DNA of 64,000 bases from Halomonas sp. TD01 (GTDB lineage Bacteria; Pseudomonadota; Gammaproteobacteria; Pseudomonadales; Halomonadaceae): positions 1,364,001 through 1,428,000 of the forward strand of contig NZ_OV350343.1 of NCBI RefSeq assembly GCF_923868895.1, read 5' to 3'. Shown in pieces: positions 63,159 through 64,000 of the stretch. Each line of letters starts with the position of its first letter. Positions within the stretch are counted from its first letter, which is position 1. The position numbers and the translations under genes were made by a program. Below the pieces are notes generated by a model. The model was given only the letters and a program-made list of their open reading frames with translations, had not been told where the DNA came from and ran no database searches.

Positions 63159-64000
63159 ATGGCTACTCCTCCTTCTTCTTCGACTCCGCCAAAAAGAAGC
63201 CTTAGCTTACAGGCTAAAGTGCTGACGCTTGTCCTACTGCCGCTTTTCATAGTGACCGCAGGGTTAGTGGCGTTTAACGCCTATGAGCGCATACAAAACA
63301 CTCGCGAGACGCTGGCGAATCAGCGCGAAGTGCTGATTGAAGAGCGCCGCCATGCGGTGCGCGACATTGTTCAAGTGGCAACGACCGCCATTTCCCCTAT
63401 TTATGAGCAAGCAGGTGCCAATGATGAGGAAGCCAAACAGCAGGTAGCAGAGATCGTGCGCGCCATGCGCTTTGAAGGTAATAACTACGTTTTTATCTAC
63501 GACTTCGATGGTAACAATATCGTGACGGCCCCTGCGCCAGAGCGTGAAGGTACCAACATGATGGACGTACGAACCCCAGACGGAAATTACCTTATTCGCG
63601 ATATTCTTCAGGTTGCCAAGAACGGTGGCGGTTTTCATAGCTACTTATGGGAATACCCAAGCACCCGTGAAATTGAGCCCAAACACTCGTATGTAGAGAG
63701 TTTAGAAAAGTGGGGCTGGATGATCGGTGCCGGGGTTTACGTCACAGATGTTGATGCGGTGGTTGCTGAACTTGAGGCGGCCGCTAACGCGGATCTGCGC
63801 CAGTCTATCCTGTTCGCTATTTTGTTGGGGGCTGTCTTATTGGTTGCAGTGGCACTGCTCGCGTTTGGCTTTGTCCGCCGCACTGTAGGGCCGATTAAAC
63901 GCACCGCCAGCGCTATGCACGATATCGCCCAAGGCCGTGGTGACCTTACCCGCCGCCTAGCGGTAGAAAGTAATGACGAGGTTGGCAACCTAGCGGTTCA
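63159..64000 (+). CDS. Methyl-accepting chemotaxis protein, N-terminal part (cut by window edge)
   Basis: The frame is open from the ATG at 63159 to the window end (280 residues, no stop). After a Ser/Pro-rich start comes TM1 (about 20-42), then a single-Cache periplasmic domain with YVFIYDFDGNNIVTAPAPEREG and the WGWMIGAGVYVTDVD end typical of Cache_2-type sensors. TM2 is at about 210-232 and a HAMP domain begins near FVRRTVGPIKRTASAMHDIAQG. The signalling domain is beyond the window. Its sigma-28-type promoter supports a chemotaxis role. Confidence 0.88.
   Translation, partial: MATPPSSSTPPKRSLSLQAKVLTLVLLPLFIVTAGLVAFNAYERIQNTRETLANQREVLIEERRHAVRDIVQVATTAISPIYEQAGANDEEAKQQVAEIVRAMRFEGNNYVFIYDFDGNNIVTAPAPEREGTNMMDVRTPDGNYLIRDILQVAKNGGGFHSYLWEYPSTREIEPKHSYVESLEKWGWMIGAGVYVTDVDAVVAELEAAANADLRQSILFAILLGAVLLVAVALLAFGFVRRTVGPIKRTASAMHDIAQGRGDLTRRLAVESNDEVGNLAV

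Overview
The window looks like chromosome from a moderately halophilic gammaproteobacterium, most likely Halomonas or a close relative (Halomonadaceae). I infer this from the protein sequences, the acidic periplasmic proteins, the two BCCT-type betaine/choline/carnitine transporters, the tripartite tricarboxylate transporter and the moderate GC content. I see no phage, transposase, rRNA, tRNA or CRISPR array. Both window ends cut chemotaxis receptor genes.

Layout. 1-1.0 kb: 5' end of a chemotaxis receptor (minus) and a host-attachment-family protein. 1.1-4.5 kb: a PhnDCEE phosphonate-type ABC importer (minus). 4.7-5.7 kb: a histidine phosphatase and a RidA protein. 5.8-11.3 kb: an AapJQMP amino-acid ABC importer with two AapJ paralogues. 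11.4-19.5 kb: mostly housekeeping genes (speE, hemE, ribA, a hemolysin III-like protein, a glutathione transferase, a DjlA-like protein, dxs, ispA, xseB). 19.8-28 kb: serA, pirin, trhO, an enoyl-CoA hydratase, an IclR regulator, a DedA-like protein and a large MscS channel. 28-34.9 kb: two BCCT transporters flanking a folM/folK pair and an orphan short flagellin, then a DUF481 protein. 35-40.9 kb: a CitA/DcuS-type two-component system followed by tctCBA. 41.2-47 kb: urtABCDE urea importer. 47.2-48.5 kb: a globin-coupled diguanylate cyclase. 48.7-62.9 kb: urease genes ureD and ureABCEFG, separated by about 8.4 kb of iron-uptake genes. The right edge holds a second chemotaxis receptor.

The strongest non-coding signal is regulatory. 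Four matches to the sigma-54 -24/-12 element precede aapJ, urtA, ureD and ureA, each with NtrC-like GCAC/GTGC dyads or half-sites upstream. This predicts one nitrogen-starvation regulon that imports amino acids and urea and hydrolyses urea with nickel urease. Three matches to the sigma-28 (FliA) element precede the two chemotaxis receptors and the orphan flagellin, so these scattered genes probably form part of a flagellar late-gene regulon. Two Fur-box-like palindromes precede the two iron-uptake operons inside the urease cluster.

Other points of interest are the split urease operon, a siderophore ABC importer with no ATPase gene, a roughly 105-bp foldable repeat between ureC and ureE, hairpins just after the substrate-binding-protein genes urtA and tctC, a promoter/palindrome/terminator leader ahead of the second BCCT gene, and tandem short repeats carrying Shine-Dalgarno sequences ahead of folK and the IclR gene. 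All functional statements rest on reading the sequence and recalled family knowledge; no database search was run.
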